This document shows, piece after piece, positions 11,901-23,429 of a stretch of 64,000 nt of DNA. The DNA is taken from the NCBI GenBank assembly GCA_963693285.1, contig OY848929.1:4280501-4344500 (forward strand), read 5' to 3'. The DNA comes from Xestospongia muta (taxonomy: Eukaryota > Porifera > Demospongiae > Haplosclerida > Petrosiidae). The position numbers and the translations under genes were made by a program. Every line of letters starts with the position of its first letter. Position 1 is the stretch's first letter. The notes below the pieces were generated by a model. That model was given only the letters and a program-made list of their open reading frames with translations, did not search any database and had not been told where the DNA came from.

Positions 11901-13805
11901 TAAATTAATGTTGGATAGAAAAAATCGTGAAATTGAGAGACTACACACTGTTGAAGAAGAACTAAAAGCACAAGTTTTGGATTTGAAAGTAAAACTCCAG
12001 AGTAAGACCAATGAAAGTGAAGAAGAAAAACAAAGAAGGAATACCGACATTGAGTCCTTGAAGAAAATGTCCAAAGGAAAAGATGTAGAGATTGAACACA
12101 TAAAAAGAGACTTGGAAGAAAAGAAACTGGCAGTAATGAAATTGCAAAAACAATTGAAAGTGCAATCTGCCGAAGAAATTTCACCTGCAAAATATCTGAA
12201 TCCAGAGAAACAGCAAAAATCTTCTAAGCAATCTGTGGAATTGAATCTGTTTAATATCCTTTCTACTTTATTCTTTATAGTGCTTGTTTGCTGTTCACAC
12301 ATGAGCCTGGATAAATTTCCATGTAAGTTACATGAGATTGGTTTTAGTCATGCTCATTTTTGCAGCTTCATTACAAGGAGTTAGCGTTATAGCTTCAACC
12401 CAGTTAATGGTTCTAGGCGGTCAAGCTAATCAACTACATTGGGAGGATTACGGCCTGATTATCAATATACCATCAAACGCACTTCCTAAAGGTTTTCTAG
12501 CCAAACTTATAGTTAGAGTCAGTGTATCTGGTCCATTTTCATATTCACATTCAAGTTCTTGGAAGCCTTCTAGTGCTGTTTACTGGATATCCAGCTCCAG
12601 AGATTTTGAAGAGCCAGTGTTAATAAGTATGTGGCATACAGTGAGAAACTTCCATAACAACTCGCAACTTCGTTTTGTATCATCCCAAAACGACCCAGTT
12701 AATGGAAAATACTTACTTCATGTTATAGACGGAGGGTCATTTGATAACACATATGGACATATTTCTGTGACTCACTTTTGCCCGTTTCAAATTCAGTCTG
12801 AAAACCAGACAGAGGAAAGATATAAAGGATGTTTGTTTTATCGAATTCTAAGACGTTCTTTAAAGTCACACCAACGGGACTACAGTTTTTTAATTTATAA
12901 TGATGTGCCTCCTGGTTTACTGAAGATAGTGAGAAACACAAAGTTTGCAGCTGTTAACAAGATAATAATTACTCTTTCTTTAGGTATTAGCTGAATATAC
13001 TGGCTGGCATAAAGGACTTCAAGTTACTGTGGAATTTGACAAAGACTACATATCATTGGAGTCGAATGGAACTATGAACATAAATGGTTGGTCTCTAAAA
13101 TTAAAATATGACCCAGCAAAGGTAAAATAATTTTGGTTACAACATTCATGTCGTTGTCCTTGTCCACTACAGTACAAGAAGACTGACTTATGTAATTATT
13201 TTGCAAGCATTGTAAGTAACATGCAGTTTACAATAAAACGAACACATGAAGATGCCCCGAGTTATTTTAATACAATTCTTGTACTTAATGGATCAGAACG
13301 GCCTAAAAGTATTGATATTGAAATTGATGCTGGTAGGTGGTGTCACTGAAAATCATTTTTTTTAAATAAAATTTATTTTATAGGTATAGACAATGAAGAA
13401 GCAACATTTAATCCAGGTTAATTATAGAGGTTTTTATTACTATCTTGTTTTTATTTAATTTCTTTTTCAGGAGCACTTGCTATTATTGATTCAATAAATG
13501 ATGTACAACCTTGGTTGGAGCACATAACAAGTACACTAGAGTATAGTATATGTTTAAATATGAGCAAGGTTGAGTCTGACCTGGCTAAAATAGAACAGAA
13601 TTTTGTTAAAGATAGAATTTACCAAATCACTGACGATTGGTTAAATAAGGACAAGTCATGTACTTGGAAATCCTTTGCTAGAGTATTTGTGTGCATGGGT
13701 AAATGCAAGATTGCCAAGGAAATTAGCAAGGAGAAATTTATATATTTCTTAAAACAAGAAGACTCTGATGTGTTAGAGAAATGTCCAGACTTACCAACTG
13801 ATTAA
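8960..13805 (+). CDS. HD pseudoenzyme (SAMHD1-type) fused to coiled coil, ZU5-like and Death-like domains
   Basis: Twenty-four exons join in frame from the ATG at 8960 to TAA at 13803-13805 (1062 aa). Residues about 13-430 follow the SAMHD1 dNTPase core: DSVHGPITLHPLLEHIVNTP, RFQHSIG, RDVLCIQIAALC, YGIDVNRMDYIARD, YAFTKLTDSV. The N-terminal SAM domain is absent. Metal and catalytic positions are lost: human H206-D207 is R102-N103, H210 is Q106, H215 is R111, D311 is N198 and K312 is R199; H167 is kept as H63. A 31-nt exon (11731-11761) bridges to a coiled coil (about 512-590), then a hydrophobic stretch (628-645). A ZU5-like domain follows (about 665-840; GLIINIPSNALPKG, SAVYWISSS). A Death-like domain closes the protein (about 975-1045; DDWLNKDKSCTWKSFARVF). 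No ATG lies in frame at the head of the coiled-coil exon, supporting one gene. dNTP hydrolysis is unlikely; a nucleotide sensor or scaffold role is inference. Confidence 0.8.
9459..9604. mobile_element. MITE-like element 1 in intron 4 of the HD-ZU5-Death gene
   Basis: About 145 bp bounded by imperfect inverted ends: GTTAGACAATTGCTTGGAGT on the left, and on the right a sequence whose reverse complement starts GTTAGACAATGTATTAGAG. TA dinucleotides flank both ends, compatible with a TA target duplication. Inside, 9535-9567 forms a second hairpin (AGGAGTGCATGAG with CTCATGTGCTCCT). There is no coding capacity. Confidence 0.55.
9691..9799. mobile_element. MITE-like hairpin element 2 in the same intron
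   Basis: The left arm (about 9693-9730, containing CTTTGATGTTAA) pairs with the right arm (about 9760-9797, containing TTAACATCAAAG). The centre is a perfect 16-bp palindrome at 9734-9749 (GATGTTTATAAACATC). The whole stretch can fold as one long hairpin. It is a different family from the element 90 bp upstream. Confidence 0.5.
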
Positions 13806-14460
13806 AATAAATATTGCATTTTATAATTATTATTATGACTTCGTGATAAATGTTGTATTTTTCTGCTGTTTTAATTATTTGAAATTATATTATAATAATT
13901 AATTATAACATATTTGGTGTGTCATGCCATGTACAATCAGAACTTTCTAGGCTTTAGCCATCTGGTTTTGGTATTTCTGGCATTTCTATTGCTGCCTCTG
14001 AAATATTATGTAAGTTCCTATTGTAATTTTTTTCATTGTACAAATGTTCTGAGATTGATCATCACTAGCTTTGTTCATTACCATAATGAGTGATAGCATT
14101 TTTTACAATACTAAATTTTGATAATCAGTGTCATTGGACCATTAAATTGAGCACATATTGGGGGAAAAGAAAAATTGAAATTAGTGCAAGTGAGAAAACA
14201 ATAAAAAATAAAGAAAAGTCCATAAGAAAAAAGTGTATAGTGTACTTTAATGGAAACAAAATTTGCTACCACATCATAACTAGTATATTAGAGTTGATAA
14301 ATAAAATAAGAAGTTTTTATAGATGTCTGATAATAGTAAGCTATTGTGGGTATATCATGAAATTAGTGGATGGGTAAAAGAGCAATTTGAGGTGCTCCCC
14401 TGACAATGTGTAAATTTAAATATTAATTTTATTAAAAAATGATCGTCTTTTCCTGTATCT
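13806..14460. other. Intergenic spacer between convergent genes
   Basis: AT-rich sequence between two convergent 3' ends. AATAAA begins at 13806, directly after the stop codon of the HD-ZU5-Death gene. Reverse-strand tttatt motifs near 14425-14434 could serve TEAD. An open stretch at 14090-14377 lacks any recognisable domain and has intergenic composition. I see no gene here. Confidence 0.6.
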
Positions 14461-17400
14461 TTAACTGTCTTTAACCAATCTGTATGCTCGATGTTTAGGA
14501 CCATCATCACTTGTGCAAATTTCAAAGACGTATGCTAAACAGAGAAGGGTTTCCAAAGTTTCTCTATTAGTGACAACCTAATCAGATAGAAGACGGTATT
14601 AGCAACCAGAAAATTAAAAAAAACTTTCAGTTCCCTATATATCCATGTTTGTTTGACTATAATAGCTTAGTTTCAATTTCAAAATCTTTGTAACTAATCT
14701 AATTACACACATAATATTCCCTACCTGCAAGACAGTGAAGTTCTCCAACACACTGTTCATCATGTATTTCTCTGGAAGATGCTTCAATCGATGAATAAAA
14801 GAGACCATGTAGTCGCACATAGGTGAGCGATTAATCCGATACACAAATCGCCCATTATCAAATCTTGGATATTCCGTCTATAATAAAGAAGTGGTACTGA
14901 ATTAGAAGAGCATAGATCTAGTATATCCTCATGTCTATTCTCACATAGTATTGATATGAGACTAATCAAAAGTGATAACTCACCTCTACTTTTTCCACTA
15001 CTTGTTTCCCAAAAGAACATACTTTGGTAGAACAAGAAATTGTCATATTTTCTTGAGATTCATACCTGGAAAGAAGTATCAAATACTCACAAGTGTAGTC
15101 AGTCACATAACACAAGTATACATTCCAATATAGAATAGCAGCTTACTGGCTAGTAACTCCATAAAAAGCATTATTATCATCTAATAGTGGTGTGTTGATG
15201 TCTGCCCAAAATTTGACCAAGAAAAAACGCTCTTGTGGACCTTTTTCAAATAGCTCTTTAAGTCCACCATTCTTCTCGGGAAATTTGTCAGCTATATGCC
15301 TAATATCTACTGCCTAAAAGAAAGAACAAAGAGATAAACTAAATTATCTGTTAGTGATGTGTAAGTACCTCCATGGAAGGGTCGGTAAAATTTGTGGAGG
15401 GCTCAATATTAACAAACATATGTTTTTTACTCTGAAAGAGAACACAAACAGACATAATAGAGCCATACATTAATACATAGAACTCACTGAGTCAGATTCT
15501 GTCTTGGATTGATCAACAAATGCATAAAATTCCACCATTCTCAATGGCTAGTAATACAGACATAAACAATACACAATAAAATGGTAAAGTCATACCAGAT
15601 TTAGGGCCGGTACACTAGGTGCTTGAGTCTCAGTGGGTGTGGGATTAGCTATGACAAAAGGCAGTCCAATACGCTATGAGAATGATACAAAATAAAAGAG
15701 AAGAACAGTAGCAATACATACAGGAGATGTGGTGTTAAAATTAGGAGACATTGTTGGATTTCCAGTGGCTGCTGGAGAACTCACTGTAATAAAGGGACCA
15801 GCTGCTCCAGCTACTTGCAGCTAGAGTAAAAAAATATGAACAGATACTGTAGAGAGTATGAAGGACTCACCAGTCCAGCAGCAGCAGGATTAGTTACTAT
15901 CTTTTGTTCCAACACAACAGGATTACTACCTAGTCCACCTGTACAACATTGATTAATAAAATCATTACTCTGTTCATTCAGCTTACCTGGTGATGCTAAC
16001 ATTGTATGCATGGGGACTGCATTACCAGCAATACCAGGCGTACCAAACATGTTACCTCTGTTATGAATCGTTGAAGCAGAGACGATCTGAGCAGAGGACA
16101 TGCTTGAGATACCAGCCATGACTTTGTCTTTAGCAGCCTGGTCCTGAAATGGAAAAGACTATAACAAGTTAGTTTGATGATGAAAAAAGTTTTCATTATA
16201 GTAATAAATTAAATACCCTAAATTCATTATTAAGACAATTAAACTTCAATTCTATGTTGTAAGCACTGGACTGTAGAATATCTCTGTAACTATTGTAACT
16301 TTTAGTGGGAGGATAACCAGTAAAGATACCACAGCATACATATTACTCATGTAGAAGACTTACAAGTAAACATATCTTTAATTGTTTAATGCAACTACTA
16401 CTGTCAGTTACAATATCTAATTACAATTTGAACTAATAGGATAGAGTAAGTCACACATTTTAGGTATTCGTAGACACAGGAATGTACATAAGGTTAATAT
16501 TAAATAAAACAGAATGCAATCAATTCAGGAAAAATTAATGTACATGGTCAAGCTGTTGTGAATAACTAAATATAGTATGTTTTCAATACAATATTCACCA
16601 TTCTTGGCTATGTTTATTAGTTGTGGTATATGTATATCTTATTACCATACTTTTGTTATAGTCTGGGTATTCATTATCAAAATACTTATTGTAGTTAGCT
16701 ATGTCTGCAATGTGTCTGTGTGCTATGGTTACTGTTTTGTTGCTGTCCAACAATGTACAGTATGAGAATCTAATAGAAATTGGGTCAGCTTGTAAGCTGA
16801 AGATTAGTCTATAGCAACTACAGTGGATATATAATAACTGATATGTGTCATTAGGATCATTGACCTAGAAATAATTAAAATCAGTACTAGCATTAAACTA
16901 GTACTTACTACATTGACCTAGGATAGTTACTATTAGTAAGTTCTAGACATCTTTACTTCCTTCCATAGCAACCTAGGCCACCTACCATTAGTAAATTCTA
17001 GACTAGTAATATTAGTACTTACCACAGTAACCTAGGATAATTACCACTAGCAAGAGTACTTACCACAGTAACATAGGATAGCTACCATTAGTAAGCATCA
17101 GTACTTAGCAACAGTGAAATAGGATAGTTACCATTAATTAGCCAAGATTTTTAATTGGAATAACTACTACAAGCAATGTCATCAGTACATACCACATTGA
17201 CCTAAATGAGCCTTACCAACTAGAACATACACAGAGTCACATGTTATATTACACTCAAAGAAGTGTGTATCTACTGATTATGTGGTTGCTAGGAGAAAGC
17301 ATGACCTCTACCATGTCATGACAACAATGTAGTAAAGATGGTTTGGCTAGGAATTCCCATGAGTGGGTAGTACTACTCTGTACTACACAGTCGCTTCACT

Positions 17401-20400
17401 ACTATGATAGTAAGGCTTCTGGGCCAGATGTTATGCCAGCTAGCTAATGATGGACTATTAGGAATCTGTAATGTTGTTTTTCCCAGTGGAATGTCAAGAA
17501 TGAATTTGATACTACTCCATAGTGAATAACACATAATATGCATACCCTTTAATTACAAGGAAAAGGTTCGCTGTTATAGCCAATAAAATAACACTGCTTA
17601 GTGATAAAGGTAACTGTAAATTTGTAATTACAAAAGCAATGATTTAGTGTCTAAAAGATATCGTGGAAAAATAACCTAAATCTCAAAGCTTTGGTTTAAG
17701 GATGTAATATCTTTGCCCTATTTATGTATTAGTTAATTGTTACTTAAACATATGAAATAATATAGTGTTCCCTTTTGTACAATAGAGTGCATTGCTAATA
17801 CATTTCTTTGGAATGACCTCTGTGTATATAGCTAGGACAGTGAGGTATTTCAAGGGTGGTCTCTAGAACCACAAAAGGGAGAATCTAACTATGTCAAGAA
17901 TGTGTCCATTGTCTCCAACAAATTCTTTGCATTTCCCAAAAATGAATTTCATGAATGTAATACACCTATTAAGCTGGCACTTGATACCTTTTATGAATTA
18001 AATAAGAAAGCAAATGTTGTCATAGCAACTGTAATCTACCCACACAATACACTACATATTATAATATTATATTCTATATTAGCTAAATAAAATAATAATA
18101 AGATAATTACTTTTATTTTTCCTTGTATTTCTCTGGCCTTTTTTCTTGCTAAAACTTGTATGTGACTAGAAACCTAAGAAAACAAAGACAATATGCATGT
18201 AATCTAATTACCAAAGAATCCTAGATGACTACATTCCAATATCTTAAACATGATGACATCATTATGACATCACAAACAAAGTGCAGGACATATTGAAAAT
18301 TCATACTTTGTTGTCGTACCACACTGTCATGTATATGTCAACATTAACTGATTGTTATAAGTTGTGCTAGTACAACACAATAACTTTAGAAATAGCAAAG
18401 GAAATTATAAGAGGGCTATGTTGGTCAACTAGTAAGAAATATGAGAAACAGATAAGTTACTATCTGTCAATAGGTACAGGATAATGTTAGTATTGTACAT
18501 ATGAACACTAATACAACTCATATTTCTTCAAACATTGTATGACGGAGATGTGGCATGAATAACAGTGCAAGACTATTTAGATAAAAGCATCCTAGCATCA
18601 AGAACCAGTAAACACTAGCATTTACTACAGTGACTTAGAAATAGCCAGCCACCATTAGTAAGCTACCGTTAACATAGTTAGCATACATTAGTAAGCTACA
18701 AGATCAGCATTTACAACAGTAAATGGATTATTGAGCCAATCAAACAATAACACCTTAAGAGCATAATACTAGAGTCATGCAGATTACTTAACAGCAATAT
18801 TAAAAAAAAACAGGTGTCCCATATATATGCTATGGTGGTTTTAACAAGATACATGTATCAACAATGTATGTTAACAAAACTTGGAGTAGCCTTTCATATG
18901 ACGTGGCATGTACAATATTACATTGACAATGAAATGTGTATAATGTTATTGTGGGAATTTGTGACATATAAGGACACAACGACGTGACAATAATAGCAAG
19001 AGTACCATACTATACAATAGACATTCCTACACAAACTACTCACAGGCCTAAGACTATGAATATTATTAAAATATTGGAAGTTAAAGCATATATTTAATAT
19101 TAGTATTGAATTATTGTTCGTACTTGTTTTCTTGTTCTGAGCTTTCCAGTTCTCAATTTAATATATCTGGCTATCAGTTCATTACGACCTAAAGAAAAGA
19201 TAATAACTCATATAACCAGAAGGTACATGTACATGACACGTGTACATCAACTAACAATAAAGATAGTCTTTGACAACCATTTAAAGTAAATTATGACAAC
19301 CAGTTTATCATTTTAACAATTTGTTACGTGTTAATGTGTGACTGTGTCAACTTTCTTCTGATGAGCTATGAGTGGGAATCCATACAGAAAGTTTACCATT
19401 TCCAAATGGAATCTAAATTCTTTCATACTTCAAATAGCAAGGGAACTAGTTCATAGTTATTTGATAGACTAATGTACTATGGGCTGACACATAATTATAT
19501 CAATATGTAAAGTAATACTTGTCATTGTCCTTAAATGTGTGTGTTCTAAAATAGAGAAGACACTGCCTTAGTATTGTCCATCTATTTACATGATTGATGT
19601 GGGCTGATTTAGAGTTTAACAAATGTTTTTCAAGAAGATGTATGTTTAGGAGCTGAGTACGCAGGAAATAACAAGCTAGTACAAAACAGGAAGCTACCTA
19701 CAATGCATACATACTTATCTAACTAGTAGTACCTGTAGTGGAGGATCAGTTTGGATTGGTACACATAAAAAATGCCTAACAGTTAATTATGCAGTAACAA
19801 ACTAATTACTCTACTGATGAGGCAGTGAAGATTAACTGCTGATAACTGAAGTATTTCCTTTTTAACTTTGACATTGATTGAATTGTCTCACTCTTCAATA
19901 GCTTAATTGTAACTTCCTGTGAGAAGCACAGGTCAAGAGCCTAGATCTGCAAAATATTGAGAATTTGAAACTCTCAATAACTCATGCCTGTATTCTTCCA
20001 TCTAGGGCTATTATTGTTACAATACATCAGTAACAATGGCATTCTCACATAGACATTATCTTAAAAACATTATTCAATATTTTCTCTGAGGAAATATAAT
20101 GCAATCTAACAAGTCTAACATCAGAAGCCAATAAAATACCAAATTATAAATTGTAATGAAGCAATAAGAAATGAAAATTTAGCATCATTAAAATACAAAC
20201 TGCCTTTATAATACTAGCTGCTAGCACAGAAAAACTATGGCAGCATTCTTTGCATAGTATAGCATTACAGTTGCCTTAGAAATGAGGTATTGTGAAGCTT
20301 CAAACAAGGAAGTGAAATCATATTATCAGCTTCAAATATTAAGCAATATCACAAAAGCTCAAAACATAACAAAAAGAGAAAGTTACTACAGTAAGCAAGA

Positions 20401-21818
20401 AAGTTGACATTGTAAGCACTTCCTAGTGTCTATGTATAATATTACACATAGCTACAATTACTGGCATCATTCCAATCAACAGAATACCAATGAATTGTAT
20501 GACATAAATTAAGCTTCTATGTTCTAACTAACTTGATTATTTTATGGTCTATAAATTCTCTCAATGACCAACCATCTGTCAGTTTGTGTGTTGTAGAGAT
20601 TTTAGATTTATTATCACAGACTCTCACAGTTTGAAAAGAATGTGACCTTAGAATTTTAAATGGCCATGTAAGTGTTCAGCAGTGAACTTTCCAAAAATAA
20701 GGTAATCTTTTATTTAATTAATATCTATGCATCAAACCCAAGTGGACATGACAACCACTAATTCCCTACTTGTTTTGATTGATGTGTCGACAACATTGGT
20801 AACTTAACCCTTCAATCAATCACACCCCATAGAATATCAGATCAAAAGAAACGAGAACAATTTTAAAAATTCTCAGACAAAAAAATAACAAGAATATTTG
20901 GTATACTTCCCTCCAAAATGACCACTTCAAAACCTCTGAATTAGGCTTTAATGAACCGTAGATGGATTAAACTGTTAACTACTAAACACAGTGACTCCCA
21001 CTTGTACTCAGAACGAATTGACAAAAATATAAGACAGTTTTTGTCTCATTTAATCTTAACCTATCTCATTAATAAGTGTCATGTAGCAAAGCAAACATAT
21101 TAAATCAACAAGGGAGTGTATTTAAAGCACAAAAAAGAGCTAAAGAATAAACTCATTGTAAATACCAGAGATAGTCTGATCTGAGAGAATAAGCAGTTTG
21201 TGTTGACATGATAACTCAGAAACAACTTTGCTGTCGTTTTAGATACAATATCTATGACTGGTTTGTAACAACACAACTTATATGTGTATAATGTAGTATA
21301 ACTCAACATACTAGATATTGGAAATAGCACGATTACACATAATTACAGGGACTGCCTTAACCAGAATAAGACAACAAACTATAATAATAATACACATAAC
21401 TTAAGTCTTCCTTCAGGCCACTGCAGTGAACCTTCAACTGGGTAACTTACCATACATTTTGCCTTCATCTGACAAAATAATCTTCCTTCTACCACAAGGT
21501 GGATAAATTGCCAGTGCTTCTTGAAAGGCTTGTTCAATATCTGGAGACCATACACCTAGTCAAAGAAAAAGGTCAAAGGATATAATTAATGAATGCAACT
21601 AATATATACAAACAAATAAGTCAAAGTGATGATACTATAGGATGTTTCAATGAGGATAACATACCAAAATGAGTTATAAATTGTTTCTTACCTTCAGCAT
21701 CATTGTTCAAATCGGTAGAGTTAACATCTCCTCCGTCACTGGAAGTAGAGCCACCATTAGATGTAGCAGATGTGGGAATTGGTTGAGTTCCTGGAGATGT
21801 ACCGGGAATCAATTCCAT
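14461..21818 (-). CDS. TEAD: TEAD/Scalloped transcription factor (TEA domain, YAP-binding domain)
   Basis: Hippo-pathway DNA-binding factor acting with YAP/TAZ-type coactivators in the nucleus. The TEA domain is split over exons 21451-21555 ([26 protein letters not shown]), 19124-19188 ([15 protein letters not shown]) and 18111-18173 ([17 protein letters not shown]). After 15987-16143 ([14 protein letters not shown]) and proline-rich linker exons come the YAP-binding beta-sandwich exons. They encode [50 protein letters not shown] (14994-15065), [14 protein letters not shown] and [19 protein letters not shown] (14725-14880). The last exon (14461-14577) ends in RLVKDS. The start at 21818 gives [10 protein letters not shown] followed by an acidic DLNNDAEG segment like that before vertebrate TEA domains. 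Upstream exons exist (see 22229-22306), so the true start could be further 5'. Introns inside the TEA domain are far longer than the local norm. Confidence 0.95.
16144..18110 (-). other. Long TEAD intron (about 2 kb) with diffuse tandem repeats
   Basis: No coding exon is visible. Between about 16895 and 17145 a degenerate unit of roughly 40-60 bp built from AGTACTTACCACAGTAAC and GGATAGTTACCATTAGTAAG recurs about six times. The rest is AT-rich unique sequence. At about 40 times the usual intron length here, it is a candidate for intronic regulatory DNA. Confidence 0.6.
16895..17145. repeat. Degenerate tandem repeat in TEAD intron
   Basis: Recurring phrases agtacttaccacagtaac, cctaggatagttac and accattagtaag appear in the same order several times with substitutions and small indels. 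Related phrases (accattagtaagctacc, catttactacagtgac) reappear at about 18605-18720 in the next intron, so the repeat is not confined to one array. Confidence 0.55.
18174..19123 (-). other. TEAD intron (about 950 bp) inside the TEA domain
   Basis: No exon seen. It carries a second patch (about 18605-18720) of the tandem-repeat family described in the neighbouring intron and is otherwise AT-rich unique sequence. Confidence 0.55.
19189..21450 (-). other. TEAD intron (about 2.3 kb) inside the TEA domain
   Basis: The longest intron in the window. I see no exon, array or transposon. Splice sites at both ends are clear (GTAAGT donor at 21450 and TTTCTTTAG acceptor at 19189 on the minus strand). 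Its length compared with neighbours makes it a candidate enhancer-bearing intron. Confidence 0.5.
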
Positions 21819-22228
21819 CAGAAATACATTCTAACATTCTACAAATATTCTGATACACGTGTATACATTAAGCATTGTACAAGTACGTGTTGATATCAAT
21901 AAAAGCCCCATATTTCCACACGAGTTATCACTGCTCCTATATAGCAGTATAGTAACTGAATGTGAGAAACTATGTTGATATTTCAGCACTTACAATGAAC
22001 AATTTTACACTGTACTAAGTCTCTATTGATTACAACATGTACATGTACTGGAACATACACAAACAAAGATTCTTTATCATGAAAATAATCATTTACAAAT
22101 TTCAATAACAAACCAAACACCTAAAGAAGGTGATATAATTATTATTCTTAAGGTTGATAGTTACTATAAAGTATGCTAGCATAAAAAAGTTTTGCACATC
22201 TTAAATTACACAGTAATGTCTACCTGTT

Positions 22229-22306
22229 GCCTGAGGTATGCCAGCCAACTGCTGTGGAGAGTCCATACTAGACATATCAGGGTAATGGTGATATATGCTA
22301 GAATCT
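22229..22306 (-). other. Probable additional 5' exon of TEAD (coding or UTR)
   Basis: Read leftward, this stretch is open and Ser/Gln/Pro-rich (PDMSSMDSPQQLAGIPQATG), with a GTAG donor after the last codon. It resembles an N-terminal activation segment. I could not make its phase join cleanly to the 21818 exon, so it may be an alternative first exon or untranslated. Confidence 0.4.
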
Positions 22307-23429
22307 GTAAAACAACCATGAATTAGATTGTAAGAGTTAAGAGTGTTATTTGAATACAAATATTCACTGTCTTTGTCATTGATACTGTGCTGTTTTGATT
22401 GGCTTAATGAAGGCATTAATACCAAATTATACATTCTGTATTAAAGTAACAATTAGTCTTTAGTAAAGCAACTTGTTTTGTGTTATAGTACATTTTGACA
22501 TTGAGGACATGTCAGAAAATGTTTTATTGTCGTAACTAATCCAATTGCTTCTTATAATTAAATTTGAAGAAGTTAAGAGATTTTAAATTTATCGAGTTGT
22601 GTTCTACAAGTTGTGTCTAATGCAAACAAAATATAACTTTAAGTCTGTTTGAAAAATAAATTCTATTTCTAAAGTCAATTTCTATATAGAGAAGCTTGCA
22701 CACAGGTAAATATTGAAATAAGTATATGTTTCTATTGAACTAACCTGCAAATTTTTTGATGATAGACTTGCTTAAAATTTGAGGCAAACTTTGACAATTT
22801 ACCAGAGTTCAGCAAAACTGCATTAACAGAACTCGAAAGCCGCCTTTTGTAAAATCTTACTAACTTGTTAACTTTCCTGTAGGGGGAGGAGAGATAAACA
22901 ACAGCTACACATTTCAAATGAAGAATGGCAGTCGAAATAGCAAGACTGCTATTCCTAACGGGCGGTTGCTAACAACGTGTAAATACCTTTCGTGTTCTTT
23001 GGTTTAAAGCGAGATGGACATAATCCAAATACCAGCCGCTTGTTTCCCTTGATGGATGCTTGGCAATCCACAGCTGACGGAACCAATGCAATAAATTTCG
23101 TTCTAGGGAGAGGCGAGAGAAGAAAGAATGCTGTCTATCTCAGCCGACAATCTTGAGAATGGCAATCCTGTGGCCCTTGGCAGTCATAGAGGAATGACAA
23201 ACACGCAGTGCGCTACTATGACAACAACTTAAATATGCGATCGTGACGTAATAAGGAATGTGAAGCGCATAGTTCTCATTGGTCAGATTCAAAGGATGTG
23301 GTTTCGCAACCAAACGTAATTCCTAATTATTCGATAAGGCAGCGAAATTATAATAAAATTGCAATATGCATAATTAATATAATCTGTAAACATGTTGATG
23401 ATTCGGTGATAGATTAGACTACTTTCATA
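22307..23429. promoter_or_regulatory. TEAD 5' region and shared upstream region with the NKIRAS-like gene
   Basis: TEAD (leftward) and the Ras-like gene (start 23430) are divergent. About 22900-23300 is less AT-rich than its surroundings. It contains TGACGTAA at 23244-23251 (CRE-like), GGAATG at 23191-23196 and 23255-23260 (the core TEAD-binding hexamer), and an inverted CCAAT box (attgg) at 23278-23282. The cluster suggests a shared promoter; function is inferred from motifs. Confidence 0.45.

Noticed and set aside
11766..12302. Minus-strand 178-codon open frame over the coiled-coil exon
   Set aside because: It is the antisense shadow of a Glu/Lys-rich coiled coil and gives Ser/Phe/Leu-rich low-complexity sequence.
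8960..13805. Treating the SAMHD1-like part and the ZU5-Death part as two genes
   Set aside because: Phases match through the 31-nt exon, no stop separates them, and the coiled-coil exon has no suitable start codon or upstream promoter space. Still to be confirmed by cDNA.
14090..14377. 95-codon open stretch between the HD-ZU5-Death gene and TEAD
   Set aside because: Lys/Ile-rich intergenic composition, no domain, no splice or promoter support.
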